A stretch of DNA of 64,000 nucleotides from Bacillota bacterium (GCA_023443225.1 JAEZVF010000118.1:1-64000); one strand, 5' to 3'; counted from the stretch's first letter, positions 9,027 through 18,300 are shown. A program made the numbers and translations. Notes: generated by a model not told the origin, from the sequence alone.

Positions 9027-9040
9027 ACTTTTATATGACA

Positions 9041-9092
9041 AGGGGCTGTCATGAAATTCCTGTAAATGATAAGGTGTTTTGCGACAGTCCCT
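9041..9092 (+). terminator. GGCTGT-type hairpin after clpX
   Basis: AGGGGCTGTC (9041-9050) pairs with GACAGTCCCT (9083-9092), with a 32-base loop. The preceding TATGACAAGGGGCTGT is identical to the start of the hairpin at 48140, so this is a dispersed repeat used at gene ends. Termination is probably partial, since lon follows in the same direction. Confidence 0.55.
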
Positions 9093-9126
9093 GTTTAGTA
9101 CGCCTGACTACGATTTGGTGCTGTAC

Positions 9127-9142
9127 CGCAAACTTGTTTGCG
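9127..9142 (+). promoter_or_regulatory. 16-bp inverted repeat before lon
   Basis: CGCAAAC-TT-GTTTGCG, a perfect 7-bp inverted repeat 20 bases upstream of the lon start. It could be a regulator's operator or an mRNA hairpin. It matches neither CIRCE nor the CtsR operator as I know them. Confidence 0.4.
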
Positions 9143-9162
9143 ATATGCAGGAAAGGAGTAAG

Positions 9163-11487
9163 ATGAGTGAAAATAATAGGAGAGTCCCTGTTGTCGCATT
9201 AAGGGGGATGGCTATTCTCCCAGGCATGTTAATTCATTTTGATGTGAACCGTACAACCTCCATAGTAGCAATTGAAAGTGCCATGGAAAACGATCAGTTG
9301 ATACTTTTAATGACGCAGCGGGACACAGAGGTGGAAAATCCCAAACAAAATGATTTATATAAAATCGGTATCATAGCACAAATAAAGCAGTTGATTAAAT
9401 TACCAGGGAATGTTATCAGAGTCCTTGTAGAAGGAACAGAACGTGCTCAATTAGATAATATTGTTGAAGAAGAGCCTTTTTTAATTGGTGAAGTTGATGT
9501 ATTAACAGACAGTGCGGAACATGGATTGACCGACATTGAAAAAGAAGCGATGTTGCGTGGATTAAAAGATATCCTTGAAGTGTATTCCATGGAGAACACG
9601 AAGATTGGGAAAGAAGTAATAAAACAGTTGCTTAAATTAGAGAATCTTCAGCAACTGATTGATCAGATTGCAGGTAATATCCCGCTTACGGTAGAGGAAA
9701 AGCAGGTTATTATTGAAGCGGTAGATATGCAAACACGGTATGAGAAAATAGCAGTCATTCTATCGGATGAGATTGAAATCCTACGTATTAAGAAGGACTT
9801 ACAGAATAAAGTAAAAGAAAAGGTAGATAAGAACCAAAAAGACTACTTATTACGGGAACAGCTCAAGGTGATCCGTGAAGAACTTGGAGAAAGCAATGCC
9901 ATAACCGATGCAGAAAATTTTATGTCTTCGGTAGACAATATAGTGGCAAGTGATAAAATCAAGGAAAGAATTATCAAGGAAATAGAAAGATTTAAAAATG
10001 TTTCTGGTAGTTCTTCAGAAAGTGCTGTTGCAAGAGGATATATCGAAACATTACTTTCACTTCCTTGGGATAAAGTTAGCGAAGATAACATGGATATTAA
10101 GAATGCAGAAAAAATATTAAATGAAGACCATTATGGGCTTCTTAAGGTGAAGGAACGTATTCTTGAATTTCTGGCAGTCCGTACACTTACGAAGAAGGGA
10201 GACAGTCCGATTCTTTGTCTGGTGGGACCTCCAGGAACTGGCAAAACATCCATAGCCCGCTCTGTTGCAAGAGCTCTAGAAAAAGAGTATATTCGAATAA
10301 GCCTCGGTGGTGTAAGGGATGAAGCGGAGATTCGTGGACACAGGCGTACCTATGTAGGTGCATTACCAGGTAGAATAGCATCTGGTTTAAAATCTGCTGG
10401 TGTAAAAAATCCTCTTTTATTATTGGATGAGATTGATAAAGTAAGCAGTGATTATAAGGGAGATACCGCGTCGGCTTTATTAGAGGTACTCGATTCTGAA
10501 CAAAACAGTAAATTCATTGACCATTATATAGAAATTCCGATTGATTTATCAGAAGTGCTATTCATTGCAACCGCTAATTCCATACAAAGTATACCACGTC
10601 CTTTATTAGACCGTATGGAAATCATTGAAGTCACTAGCTATACAGAAAATGAAAAGATGCATATTTCCAAGGAACATCTCATCAAAAAGCAAATGCAGAA
10701 AAATGGTCTAAAAGGCAAACAGTTAACCATATCCGACAAGGCACTAAACCGAATGATTACTGGATATACCAAGGAAGCTGGTGTTCGTAATCTTGAAAGG
10801 AAAATTGGAGGAGTCTGCCGAAAAGCTGCTAGAGAAATCATTAGTGATGGAAAAATCCAAGTTAAAGTGAATGATAAAAATTTGGTAAAATATTTAGGAA
10901 AACCGAAATATACTTATCAAAAAGCAAATGAAAAAAATGAAGTTGGGATTGTAAGAGGATTAGCTTGGACCAGTGTTGGTGGTGATACATTACAAATTGA
11001 AGTTAATGTTATGCCTGGGAAAGGTGTATTTGAGCTTACAGGACAACTTGGCAGTGTCATGAAAGAATCTGCAAAAGCAGGTATTAGTTATATTCGCTCG
11101 ATAAGTATGAATTACCAAATCGAAGAAGATTATTTCGAAAAACATGATATTCACATCCATATACCAGAAGGGGCGGTACCTAAGGATGGTCCATCTGCAG
11201 GTATTACTATGGCAACCGCTATGATTTCAGCGATTATTGGTAAAGCGGTCTATGCTGATGTTGCAATGACTGGTGAGATTACATTACGAGGTAGAGTACT
11301 TCCAGTCGGAGGCTTGAAAGAAAAAATTCTAGCTGCAAAAACAGCCAATATTAAAACAGTTTTAGTACCGAAGCAAAACAAGAATGATATTGATGAGATT
11401 TCAAGTGAGATAGTAGAGGGCATCAAAATCCTCTATGTTGAAACGATGGAAGAAGTATTGGGATATGCGTTGGTAAAGGAAGCATAG
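9163..11487 (+). CDS. lon: ATP-dependent protease Lon
   Basis: Homo-oligomeric AAA+ serine protease for damaged and regulatory proteins. It has 774 aa. Order: N-terminal substrate domain (1-200), coiled-coil linker, AAA+ module with Walker A GPPGTGKT at 355-362 and Walker B LLLLDEIDK, then the protease domain with the Ser-Lys dyad (DGPSAGITMA near residue 680; the Lys about 40 residues later). The ATG at 9163 is preceded by AAAGGAG at 5 bases. The longer frame from 9079 would start inside the clpX hairpin and is rejected. It continues the tig-clpP-clpX run. Confidence 0.96.
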   Translation: MSENNRRVPVVALRGMAILPGMLIHFDVNRTTSIVAIESAMENDQLILLMTQRDTEVENPKQNDLYKIGIIAQIKQLIKLPGNVIRVLVEGTERAQLDNIVEEEPFLIGEVDVLTDSAEHGLTDIEKEAMLRGLKDILEVYSMENTKIGKEVIKQLLKLENLQQLIDQIAGNIPLTVEEKQVIIEAVDMQTRYEKIAVILSDEIEILRIKKDLQNKVKEKVDKNQKDYLLREQLKVIREELGESNAITDAENFMSSVDNIVASDKIKERIIKEIERFKNVSGSSSESAVARGYIETLLSLPWDKVSEDNMDIKNAEKILNEDHYGLLKVKERILEFLAVRTLTKKGDSPILCLVGPPGTGKTSIARSVARALEKEYIRISLGGVRDEAEIRGHRRTYVGALPGRIASGLKSAGVKNPLLLLDEIDKVSSDYKGDTASALLEVLDSEQNSKFIDHYIEIPIDLSEVLFIATANSIQSIPRPLLDRMEIIEVTSYTENEKMHISKEHLIKKQMQKNGLKGKQLTISDKALNRMITGYTKEAGVRNLERKIGGVCRKAAREIISDGKIQVKVNDKNLVKYLGKPKYTYQKANEKNEVGIVRGLAWTSVGGDTLQIEVNVMPGKGVFELTGQLGSVMKESAKAGISYIRSISMNYQIEEDYFEKHDIHIHIPEGAVPKDGPSAGITMATAMISAIIGKAVYADVAMTGEITLRGRVLPVGGLKEKILAAKTANIKTVLVPKQNKNDIDEISSEIVEGIKILYVETMEEVLGYALVKEA

Positions 11488-11516
11488 ATATAGTTGAAGG
11501 GAAGAAGGGAGTTTCC

Positions 11517-12116
11517 ATGGTTATTAAAAATGTTAATTTAGAAACGGTGTGTGGTGTAACCAGTGTATTACCGAAAAATGATAAGATTGAGATTGCCTTT
11601 TCCGGAAAATCGAATGTAGGAAAATCAAGCCTAATTAATGCTTTAATGAATCGGAAATCTTATGCAAGAACTTCAGGCCAACCCGGTAAGACACAAACAA
11701 TTAATTTTTATAATATAAATGAGGAACTATATTTTGTTGATCTTCCCGGTTATGGTTATGCTAAGGTATCGGAGAAGTTAAAGGAGAAGTGGGGAAAACT
11801 AATTGAAAAGTATCTAAAAACTTCGGAACAGTTAAAGATAATCTTTCTATTAATAGATATTCGCCATGACCCTTCTGTAAATGATTGCAACATGTATGAA
11901 TGGATTACGCATAATGGATATGAACCCATTATTATTGCAACCAAATTAGATAAAATTAATCGGAGTCAAATTGATAAACAGATAAAGTTAATAAGAAATG
12001 GTCTAAAGGCAAAACCAGAAACTAAAATAATTCCCTTTTCATCGCTTACGAAACAAGGAAGAGATGAAATCTGGGAGTGTATAGAAGAACATTTAGTGAG
12101 AGCACAAATGGATTGA
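11517..12116 (+). CDS. ysxC: Ribosome biogenesis GTP-binding protein YsxC/EngB
   Basis: TRAFAC-class GTPase needed for assembly of the large ribosomal subunit. It has 199 aa, the normal length. G1 is GKSNVGKSS at 30-38, the G2 threonine lies in the GKTQTINFY segment, G3 is DLPGYGYA, and G4 is TKLDK. It lies 29 bases after lon, a conserved Firmicute neighbourhood. GGGAAGAAGGGAG precedes the ATG. A terminator follows at 12131, closing the quality-control block. Confidence 0.96.
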   Translation: MVIKNVNLETVCGVTSVLPKNDKIEIAFSGKSNVGKSSLINALMNRKSYARTSGQPGKTQTINFYNINEELYFVDLPGYGYAKVSEKLKEKWGKLIEKYLKTSEQLKIIFLLIDIRHDPSVNDCNMYEWITHNGYEPIIIATKLDKINRSQIDKQIKLIRNGLKAKPETKIIPFSSLTKQGRDEIWECIEEHLVRAQMD

Positions 12117-12130
12117 AAGAATGACAACAG

Positions 12131-12177
12131 AAAAAAGCAGCTCCTCAAAGGATAATATGTATTGGGGCCGCTTTTTC
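12131..12177 (+). terminator. Terminator after ysxC
   Basis: AAAAAGCAGCTCC pairs with GGGGCCGCTTTTT (one mismatch, one G-U), followed by T. Its A-rich 5' side means it could also end the convergent minus-strand operon. Confidence 0.8.
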
Positions 12178-12192
12178 TACTTGTTTTAAAGC

Positions 12193-12717
12193 TTATTCAT
12201 TATTTAAAAGATTTCCCAATATAAAGGCGTATATTTTCTGACTTTGGGAACGCCAATTATTACATATTTTTTCAGCATCTTCCTTTGTGGGAACGGCGAT
12301 GTTGAGGTCGATAATTGCTTCTCCCTTTTCCAATACTCTAAGACGTGTCGTATATTCCCCTTTTTTTGCTTCATAATATTCGGATAAGATAGATACTTCA
12401 TCACGTAACGTATATTCGTTTATCTTTAGATACTCTAAGATATCCTCCTGAATAGCGGGGGAAACCATATGTTCAAAAAAAGATAGAGTTTCTCTCCCCG
12501 AAGAGGTGATTTGATATAGGGAACTGTGCCCAACTGTTTCAACTGTTATTAGTTCAGCTTCAATCAACTCAGATATGGATTGTTGAATGTTGAAGTAATT
12601 GGTATAATCTTTTTCTAAGATAAAATTAGATATCTGAGCATTTGTTAATGGAAAATCCACCTTATCCAATAGAAATAAGACAATAAGCTTATATAAGGTT
12701 AATGCATCTGATTCCAT
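12193..12717 (-). CDS. DUF4364 family winged-helix-like protein
   Basis: 174 aa, resembling the clostridial DUF4364 family. The N-terminal part (about 10-75) is helical with a DNA-binding winged-helix look (NAQISNFILEKDYTNYFNIQ, then SISELIEAELI and the wing-like SLYQITSSGRETL). The rest is predicted alpha/beta. A PadR/MarR-like regulatory role is plausible but unproven. A GGAGACAC-type ribosome site precedes the ATG. It lies 11 bases downstream of the radical SAM gene on the same strand, so the two form an operon. No membrane segment was seen. Confidence 0.75.
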   Translation of the reverse strand: MESDALTLYKLIVLFLLDKVDFPLTNAQISNFILEKDYTNYFNIQQSISELIEAELITVETVGHSSLYQITSSGRETLSFFEHMVSPAIQEDILEYLKINEYTLRDEVSILSEYYEAKKGEYTTRLRVLEKGEAIIDLNIAVPTKEDAEKICNNWRSQSQKIYAFILGNLLNNE

Positions 12718-12728
12718 AGTGTCTCCTT

Positions 12729-13673
12729 TCAGTTTTGTGCATGTTTTCCTTGCCAGGTATCCCTTCTTTTTAATTCCTGATTGATACGATTTAGCACTAT
12801 TTTTTTATTAGAACTCCATAGAGGCGCAATAAGTAAGTTTTTTGGACCGTCACCTGTGATTCTATGAATTACCATGTTACTAGGAATGATTTCCAAGCAT
12901 GCAATCAAAATATCAATGTATTCCTCTAAAGTTAATACATGGAACTCTAAACTAGCTAAGTCAGTGTGCTTTAGTATGTGCAATAATTGTAGCTTGATTC
13001 CATGTACAGGCATTGTAGATACATATGTTACAGTTTCTAAAATGTCAGAAAAACTTTCATTTGGAAGTCCAATAATTACGTGAACGATAACTTTGATGTT
13101 TCGCTTCTCTAATTGCGTCACCGCTTCTTCAAAACAGGATAGAGAATAACCTCGCCGGATAAATTTTGCCGACTTCTCATGACAAGTTTGCAGCCCAAGC
13201 TCAACCCAGATTGGTTTTATATTATTTAATTCTTTTAGTAATTCAAGTACCTCCACACCCAAACAATCTGGTCTTGTAGCAATGGATAAAGCAACAATAT
13301 CGGGATGAGAGAGTGCTTCTGTAAAGATATCACGAAGATAGTTTATGTCACCATAGGTATTTGTATATGCTTGAAAATAAGCGATATATTGACCGCGTTG
13401 AACTAAGGAACCGTCTTTCCTGGGAAGCTTATTACCTACTAATTTTTTCGCTTCATTGATCTGTTCTGTAATTGATAATTCACATGAAGTGGAAAATTCT
13501 CCAGAGCCACCGTGACTACAGAATATACATCCACGGGTATCGATTGTTCCATCTCTGTTTGGGCAGGTCATGCCACCGTTCAAAGATAATTTGTATATCT
13601 TTCTTCCGAACTCTTGTTTTAAATAATAGTCCAGGGAATAAAAACGTTTATCTCCCCATGATATATGTTTCAT
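12729..13673 (-). CDS. TIGR01212 family radical SAM protein (YhcC-like)
   Basis: Radical SAM enzyme, 314 aa, of the TIGR01212/YhcC group, whose reaction is not established. The cluster-binding cysteines are C37, C49 and C52 (CPNRDGTIDTRGCIFC), the spaced C-x11-C-x2-C pattern of this group rather than the classical CxxxCxxC. ATRPDCLG and VELGLQTCHEKS follow as expected. The ATG at 13673 is taken as the start; a TTG directly before it is closer to GAGGT and cannot be excluded. A strong minus-strand promoter lies at 13813-13841. Confidence 0.88.
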   Translation of the reverse strand: MKHISWGDKRFYSLDYYLKQEFGRKIYKLSLNGGMTCPNRDGTIDTRGCIFCSHGGSGEFSTSCELSITEQINEAKKLVGNKLPRKDGSLVQRGQYIAYFQAYTNTYGDINYLRDIFTEALSHPDIVALSIATRPDCLGVEVLELLKELNNIKPIWVELGLQTCHEKSAKFIRRGYSLSCFEEAVTQLEKRNIKVIVHVIIGLPNESFSDILETVTYVSTMPVHGIKLQLLHILKHTDLASLEFHVLTLEEYIDILIACLEIIPSNMVIHRITGDGPKNLLIAPLWSSNKKIVLNRINQELKRRDTWQGKHAQN

Positions 13674-13812
13674 CAATGCACTACCTCGTTAACGAATTTG
13701 CACTTTGTTATGATTTGTATTTTTCCTTTCCATTCTTCATGGAACATTTGTGATTGCCCATTCGTAGTCATAGTAGCATTCCACCTTGTATCATAATTTA
13801 AAAACTACAGCT

Positions 13813-13841
13813 ATCATAACACTAAGATATTTGTAAATCAA
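13813..13841 (-). promoter_or_regulatory. Promoter of the radical SAM / DUF4364 operon
   Basis: On the minus strand: TTGATT (13841-13836), 17-base spacer, TATGAT (13818-13813). Transcription would begin near 13806, about 130 bases before the radical SAM start. Confidence 0.65.
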
Positions 13842-13860
13842 GTGTAAAGCAATTTGATGA

Positions 13861-13880
13861 ATTTTGTATATATACAAAAT
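13861..13880. promoter_or_regulatory. Perfect 20-bp palindrome
   Basis: ATTTTGTATATATACAAAAT is exactly self-complementary. It lies 20 bases upstream of the minus-strand -35 box and about 180 bases upstream of rho, in the 387-base divergent gap 13674-14060. It may be an operator. The gap also holds the AT palindrome AAAAAAGCTTTTTT (13912-13925) and a TATAAT at 13943-13948 that may be the rho -10, without a clear -35. Confidence 0.5.
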
Positions 13881-14060
13881 GACATTTATAGTAAATTAGT
13901 TATATAAAATAAAAAAAGCTTTTTTCTAGCAATTACATGGTGTATAATATAAAAATAAATAAGTATGTGAATATTATTTCGAAAAAACGTCTATTACCAT
14001 GTCGAGAATAAATCCCATTGAAACTAATAAAAACTTTATATAGGTGAAGGAGCAGTGTTT

Positions 14061-15560
14061 ATGGAAATACAGTACAATGGCATGTCTTTAATGGAACTTA
14101 GGTTATTGGCTAAGAACAAGGGAATTAAGGGCATTACTACATTAAGAAAACAGGATTTGATTGATGCATTAATGTCTTTTGAAACGATGCAAGAGAGGAC
14201 AAGCTCAAGTAATGAAAAAGCATCAATTGAACGGGAAGGTGAAGAGTTTCATAAAGAAGTAATGAATTCTGAGGAATCACAGAAAATGAATTATCATGAT
14301 AAATCAGAAGATATATTACAAAGGCCTAGAAACCATTCGCTTCATCAAGAGCCTGCTATCCGCAGAAATGGTCACTCTGAAACAGAAGCCAGTAGGTACC
14401 ATGTTGCAAAAACGGATGGCGAACAGTTAGACAGTGGGGAAACAAAAGTAGGTATATTAGAAGTTATGCAGGATGGATATGGATTTATACGTTGTGATAA
14501 TTACCTGCCTGGTGAAAATGATGTCTATGTATCTCCGGCTCAGATTCGTAGATTTGCATTAAAAACGGGTGATATTGTGGAAGGTAACACAAGAATCCGA
14601 ACACAGAGTGAGAAATTTAGTGCCTTATTGTTTGTAAAAAGTGTAAATGGATTCCATCCTTCAGAAGCTCAAAGACGTAAGAAATTTGAAGACTTGACTC
14701 CAATTTTTCCCAATGAGAGAATTCATTTAGAGACTCCTGGGGCAAATGTTGCTATGAGGATGGTGGACTTAATTTCTCCGATTGGAAAAGGTCAGAGAGG
14801 TATGATCGTTTCACAACCAAAAACGGGTAAAACTACCCTACTAAAACAAATTGCAAAGGCTATTACTTATAATCATCCAGATATGAATCTTATTATCCTA
14901 TTGATTGACGAACGCCCGGAAGAAGTAACAGATATCAAGGAATCAATAGAAGGGAAGAATGTAGAAGTAATCTATTCAACCTTTGATGAACTTCCGGAGA
15001 ATCATAAACGTGTATCCGAGATGGTAATTGAACGTGCAAAAAGGCTTGTTGAGCATAAAAAGGATGTAGTTATCTTATTAGATAGTATAACAAGATTATC
15101 CAGGGCCTATAATTTAACAGTACAAGCTAGTGGTAGGACCTTATCCGGTGGACTGGATCCAGCAGCTCTTCATATGCCGAAACGTTTCTTTGGTGCGGCA
15201 AGAAATATGCGAGAAGGTGGTAGCTTAACAATTTTAGCAACAGCTTTGGTTGATACTGGCAGCAGGATGGATGATGTTGTCTTTGAAGAATTTAAAGGAA
15301 CTGGCAATATGGAGCTGGTTTTAGACAGGAACTTATCTGAGAAGAGAATATTCCCTGCAATTGATTTGCCAAAATCAAGTACACGAAGAGATGATTTGTT
15401 ACTAAACCAATCAGAAGTAGAGGCTACTTACCTTATGCGGAAGGCCTTAAATGGGTTGAAGTCAGAAGAAGCATTAGAACGAATCATTGATATGTTCTTG
15501 AAAACAAAGACGAACAGCGAGTTCATTAAAATAATTAAAAAGACGAAAATTGTATTTTAG
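14061..15560 (+). CDS. rho: Transcription termination factor Rho
   Basis: Hexameric RNA helicase that terminates transcription. It has 500 codons including stop (499 aa), longer than E. coli Rho (about 420) because of a polar insert (residues about 45-125) between the SAP-like N-terminal helix domain (MSLMELRLLAKNKGIKGI) and the RNA-binding cold-shock-like domain (GYGFIRCDNYLPGENDVYVS). Walker A lies in SQPKTGKTTLL near 252; LLIDERPEEV and the Q-loop LSGGLDPAALH follow. The ATG at 14061 has AAGGAG 8 bases upstream; a GTG at 14055 is too close. Such N-terminal inserts are common in Rho of Gram-positive bacteria. Confidence 0.96.
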   Translation: MEIQYNGMSLMELRLLAKNKGIKGITTLRKQDLIDALMSFETMQERTSSSNEKASIEREGEEFHKEVMNSEESQKMNYHDKSEDILQRPRNHSLHQEPAIRRNGHSETEASRYHVAKTDGEQLDSGETKVGILEVMQDGYGFIRCDNYLPGENDVYVSPAQIRRFALKTGDIVEGNTRIRTQSEKFSALLFVKSVNGFHPSEAQRRKKFEDLTPIFPNERIHLETPGANVAMRMVDLISPIGKGQRGMIVSQPKTGKTTLLKQIAKAITYNHPDMNLIILLIDERPEEVTDIKESIEGKNVEVIYSTFDELPENHKRVSEMVIERAKRLVEHKKDVVILLDSITRLSRAYNLTVQASGRTLSGGLDPAALHMPKRFFGAARNMREGGSLTILATALVDTGSRMDDVVFEEFKGTGNMELVLDRNLSEKRIFPAIDLPKSSTRRDDLLLNQSEVEATYLMRKALNGLKSEEALERIIDMFLKTKTNSEFIKIIKKTKIVF

Positions 15561-15673
15561 GACTTGCAAACAAATAAGACCTATGTTATAATTAATAAGC
15601 TGTTTATGAATAAAAATAGGTTTGACTTGGTCAACTTTATAAAAATTAATTAGTCTGTGAAGAGGTGAAAAAT

Positions 15674-15883
15674 ATGAAAGAAGCAATCCATCCTGATTAT
15701 TTCCAAGCGAAAGTATCATGCAACTGTGGTAATGAGTTTGTTACTGGCTCAACGAAAAAAGATATCCACGTAGAAATCTGTTCTAAGTGTCATTCATTCT
15801 ACACTGGACAGCAAAAAGCTGCTGCAGCACGTGGAGCTATTGATAAGTTCAATCGTAGATATGGTCTTAATAAAGAACAATAG
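15674..15883 (+). CDS. rpmE: 50S ribosomal protein L31, zinc-binding form
   Basis: Ribosomal protein L31, 69 aa. It keeps the zinc ligands of the C+ form: the Cys-x-Cys pair in SCNCGN and the Cys-x2-Cys pair in CSKCHSFYTG. The start at 15674 follows AGAGGTG by 6 bases; an upstream in-frame GTG belongs to the ribosome site. It lies about 110 bases after rho and is followed by its own terminator, a conserved arrangement in clostridia. Confidence 0.96.
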   Translation: MKEAIHPDYFQAKVSCNCGNEFVTGSTKKDIHVEICSKCHSFYTGQQKAAAARGAIDKFNRRYGLNKEQ

Positions 15884-15907
15884 AATGACAGTTATGTATT
15901 GTATGTA

Positions 15908-15946
15908 AAAATCAGGTTGAGGTTCTAGAATCTCAGCCTATTTTTA
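15908..15946 (+). terminator. Terminator after rpmE
   Basis: AGGTTGAGG pairs with TCTCAGCCT (with G-U pairs), 8-base loop, followed by ATTTTTAAA. Confidence 0.8.
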
Positions 15947-15994
15947 AATCTATCAGAGAAACGCTACGGAATCAGAGAGAGGATGTGTAGTATA

Positions 15995-17443
15995 ATGAAA
16001 CCATCAGGAGTTGGTGGACAGGCAGTAATAGAAGGCGTAATGATGAGAAATAAGGATATATATGCTACTGCCGTAAGAAAACCAGATAATGAAATTGCAA
16101 TTGAAAAATCTACTTATATTAGCATAGCAGAGAAAATCAAACTGTTTAAACTGCCGATATTTAGGGGAATGTTGGCATTTATGGAATCTTTTATTATTGG
16201 AACAAAAACCTTAACTTTTTCCTCAAGTTTTTTTGAAGATGAGGAAGAAGTAAAGCCAACGAAAGTAGAAAGTGCATTACAGGGTATATTTAAGGAGAAA
16301 GCAGAAGCTGTGGTAACGGGTATCACGTTTGTTATATCCATACTTCTTGCAATAGGAATTTTTATTGTCCTTCCAGGTTTTGTTGCTAATTATATGGAAA
16401 AACTGATAGACTCAAATATTATACTTACATTAATTGAAGGATTGATCCGTATTTTAATTTTTATTGCTTACGTAATTGTCATATCGCAAATTAAAGATAT
16501 AAAAAGGATGTTCATGTATCATGGAGCAGAACATAAAACTATTAATTGTATTGAAAATGGATTTGAATTAACCGTTGAAAATGTGAGATGGCAGTCAAAA
16601 CAACATAAAAGATGTGGAACAAGCTTTTTGTTTATTGTTATGTTTGTAAGTATCATTTTCTTTATTTTTATCAGAGTTGAGCAGGAATGGCTACGTTATC
16701 TAATCCGTATATTACTGATTCCTATTATCGCCGGGGTATCTTATGAGTTTATCCGTTTTGCAGGGAGAAGCAATTCTGTAGTTGGAAACATTTTAAGTAA
16801 ACCAGGCTTATGGATGCAGAGATTAACTACAAAAGAACCGGATGACGCAATGATAGAAGTTGCAATCCAATCTGTTGAAGCTGTTTTTGATTGGAAAGGG
16901 TTTATAGATACAAGCAAAAGCACAAAGAAGGCTTCCAAAAATAAAAATTCGTCGTCAAATAGTAAGAATAACAGTAAGAATAATTCTTTAAAGAATAGTA
17001 CCGATAAAAATACAGGTAAGACAAGTTCCAAAAAGGCTACTGCTATCAAGGCGTCTGAAGTAAAAGAAACGGAAGACAAAGTTACAACAAGGAAAAGAAA
17101 TTCTGGCAAAAACAGTAATAGTGTTGAACCAACTATGGCTAAGAATCAGAAAATAGACAACAATCAGGAAGAATCGATAATTGAACAAGATGTTACAAGC
17201 GCCTTGGATATTGATGCAAGTGCTGTAATTGACAGGGAATCCAAGAAACAAACAAAAAAACCTTCCAGTAGAAAACAATCTGGGAATGATAAAGAAAAGG
17301 CAAAAGTAGAAATTGCAATAACAATGGAAAAAGCTTCGGATGTTAGGTCAAAAGACATCTTTGATGATGAAGAAGACGATGAAATATTAAGAGCTTTAGA
17401 CCGTTATCTGATAGAAAAAGAGAATGCTACAGACAAGGAATGA
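15995..17443 (+). CDS. DUF1385 (YqhQ-like) membrane protein with long charged tail
   Basis: DUF1385 family integral membrane protein, 482 aa. The core (1-310) has the family opening GGQAVIEGVMMR and the signature YHGAEHKTINCIENG, four hydrophobic segments (roughly 105-130, 140-160, 205-225 and 230-245) and RFAGRS. The function is unknown; the family is regularly found between rpmE and prmC/prfA in clostridia, as here. Unusual is a tail of about 170 residues rich in Lys, Ser, Asn, Thr and Glu, predicted disordered and absent from the core family. The ATG at 15995 is preferred over 15983, which abuts the GAGAGG. Confidence 0.88.
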   Translation: MKPSGVGGQAVIEGVMMRNKDIYATAVRKPDNEIAIEKSTYISIAEKIKLFKLPIFRGMLAFMESFIIGTKTLTFSSSFFEDEEEVKPTKVESALQGIFKEKAEAVVTGITFVISILLAIGIFIVLPGFVANYMEKLIDSNIILTLIEGLIRILIFIAYVIVISQIKDIKRMFMYHGAEHKTINCIENGFELTVENVRWQSKQHKRCGTSFLFIVMFVSIIFFIFIRVEQEWLRYLIRILLIPIIAGVSYEFIRFAGRSNSVVGNILSKPGLWMQRLTTKEPDDAMIEVAIQSVEAVFDWKGFIDTSKSTKKASKNKNSSSNSKNNSKNNSLKNSTDKNTGKTSSKKATAIKASEVKETEDKVTTRKRNSGKNSNSVEPTMAKNQKIDNNQEESIIEQDVTSALDIDASAVIDRESKKQTKKPSSRKQSGNDKEKAKVEIAITMEKASDVRSKDIFDDEEDDEILRALDRYLIEKENATDKE

Positions 17444-17448
17444 ATAAA

Positions 17449-18300
17449 ATGAAAACGTTAGAGGATGCATTAAAAGCAGGAAGGGAACTGCTGAAAGAGA
17501 AGAATATAGCTGATGGTGATCTTGATGCATGGTATTTGTTGTCTTATAGCTTTCAGATAAGCCGGGCAGAATACCTACTACATCCGATAACGACGATCTC
17601 TACCGAACAATATAATCATTATATAGAACTTATTAGAAAGCGAAGTAATCATTATCCGCTTCAATATATTATCGGTGAACAGGAATTTATGGGTCTAACT
17701 TTTCATGTATCTGAGGAAGTATTGATTCCCAGGCAGGATACAGAAATATTGGTTGAAGAGGTTTTGAAAGTTGCAAAAGGAAAAGAAGTACTGGATATGT
17801 GTACCGGTTCTGGCTGCATCATTATAAGTCTTGCAAAATTAGGAGATATTAAAAGAGCAGTTGCTGTGGATATATCTGAAGGAGCGCTGGCAATTGCAAA
17901 GCGTAATGCAGCTGATTTGCGTGCAAATGTAGAATTTATACAAAGTGACCTATATTCGCATGTGGATGAAAAGTTTGACATCATCGTGTCAAATCCACCT
18001 TATATTCCTTCAAATGAAATATCGGTATTGATGAATGAAGTAAAGAATCATGAACCTAGAATTGCATTAGATGGTAAATCCGATGGTTTATACTTTTATC
18101 AGAGTATTATCAAAGGCCTAAGTCGTTATTTAAAACAGGGGGGCTATGTCTTTTTTGAGATTGGGTATAATCAAGGCAGAGAAGTATGCGAATTATTAGC
18201 AGAAAAAGGGATTACAGATATCAAAATACGGAAAGACCTAGCCGGTCTAGATCGTATAGTGAGCGGCAGATATATGAAAGCCACAGGGCCATTTACTTAG
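17449..18300 (+). CDS. prmC: Peptide chain release factor N5-glutamine methyltransferase
   Basis: SAM-dependent enzyme that methylates the GGQ glutamine of release factors; its substrate prfA is the next gene. It has 283 aa. The N-terminal helical domain (1-75) is followed by a Rossmann domain with VLDMCTGSGC (about 114-123) for SAM and the catalytic NPPYIP near 182-187. An ATG at 17440 overlaps the DUF1385 stop (ATGA), but the AAGGA site is 9 bases from the ATG at 17449, so the latter is preferred. Either choice implies translational coupling to DUF1385. Confidence 0.95.
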   Translation: MKTLEDALKAGRELLKEKNIADGDLDAWYLLSYSFQISRAEYLLHPITTISTEQYNHYIELIRKRSNHYPLQYIIGEQEFMGLTFHVSEEVLIPRQDTEILVEEVLKVAKGKEVLDMCTGSGCIIISLAKLGDIKRAVAVDISEGALAIAKRNAADLRANVEFIQSDLYSHVDEKFDIIVSNPPYIPSNEISVLMNEVKNHEPRIALDGKSDGLYFYQSIIKGLSRYLKQGGYVFFEIGYNQGREVCELLAEKGITDIKIRKDLAGLDRIVSGRYMKATGPFT

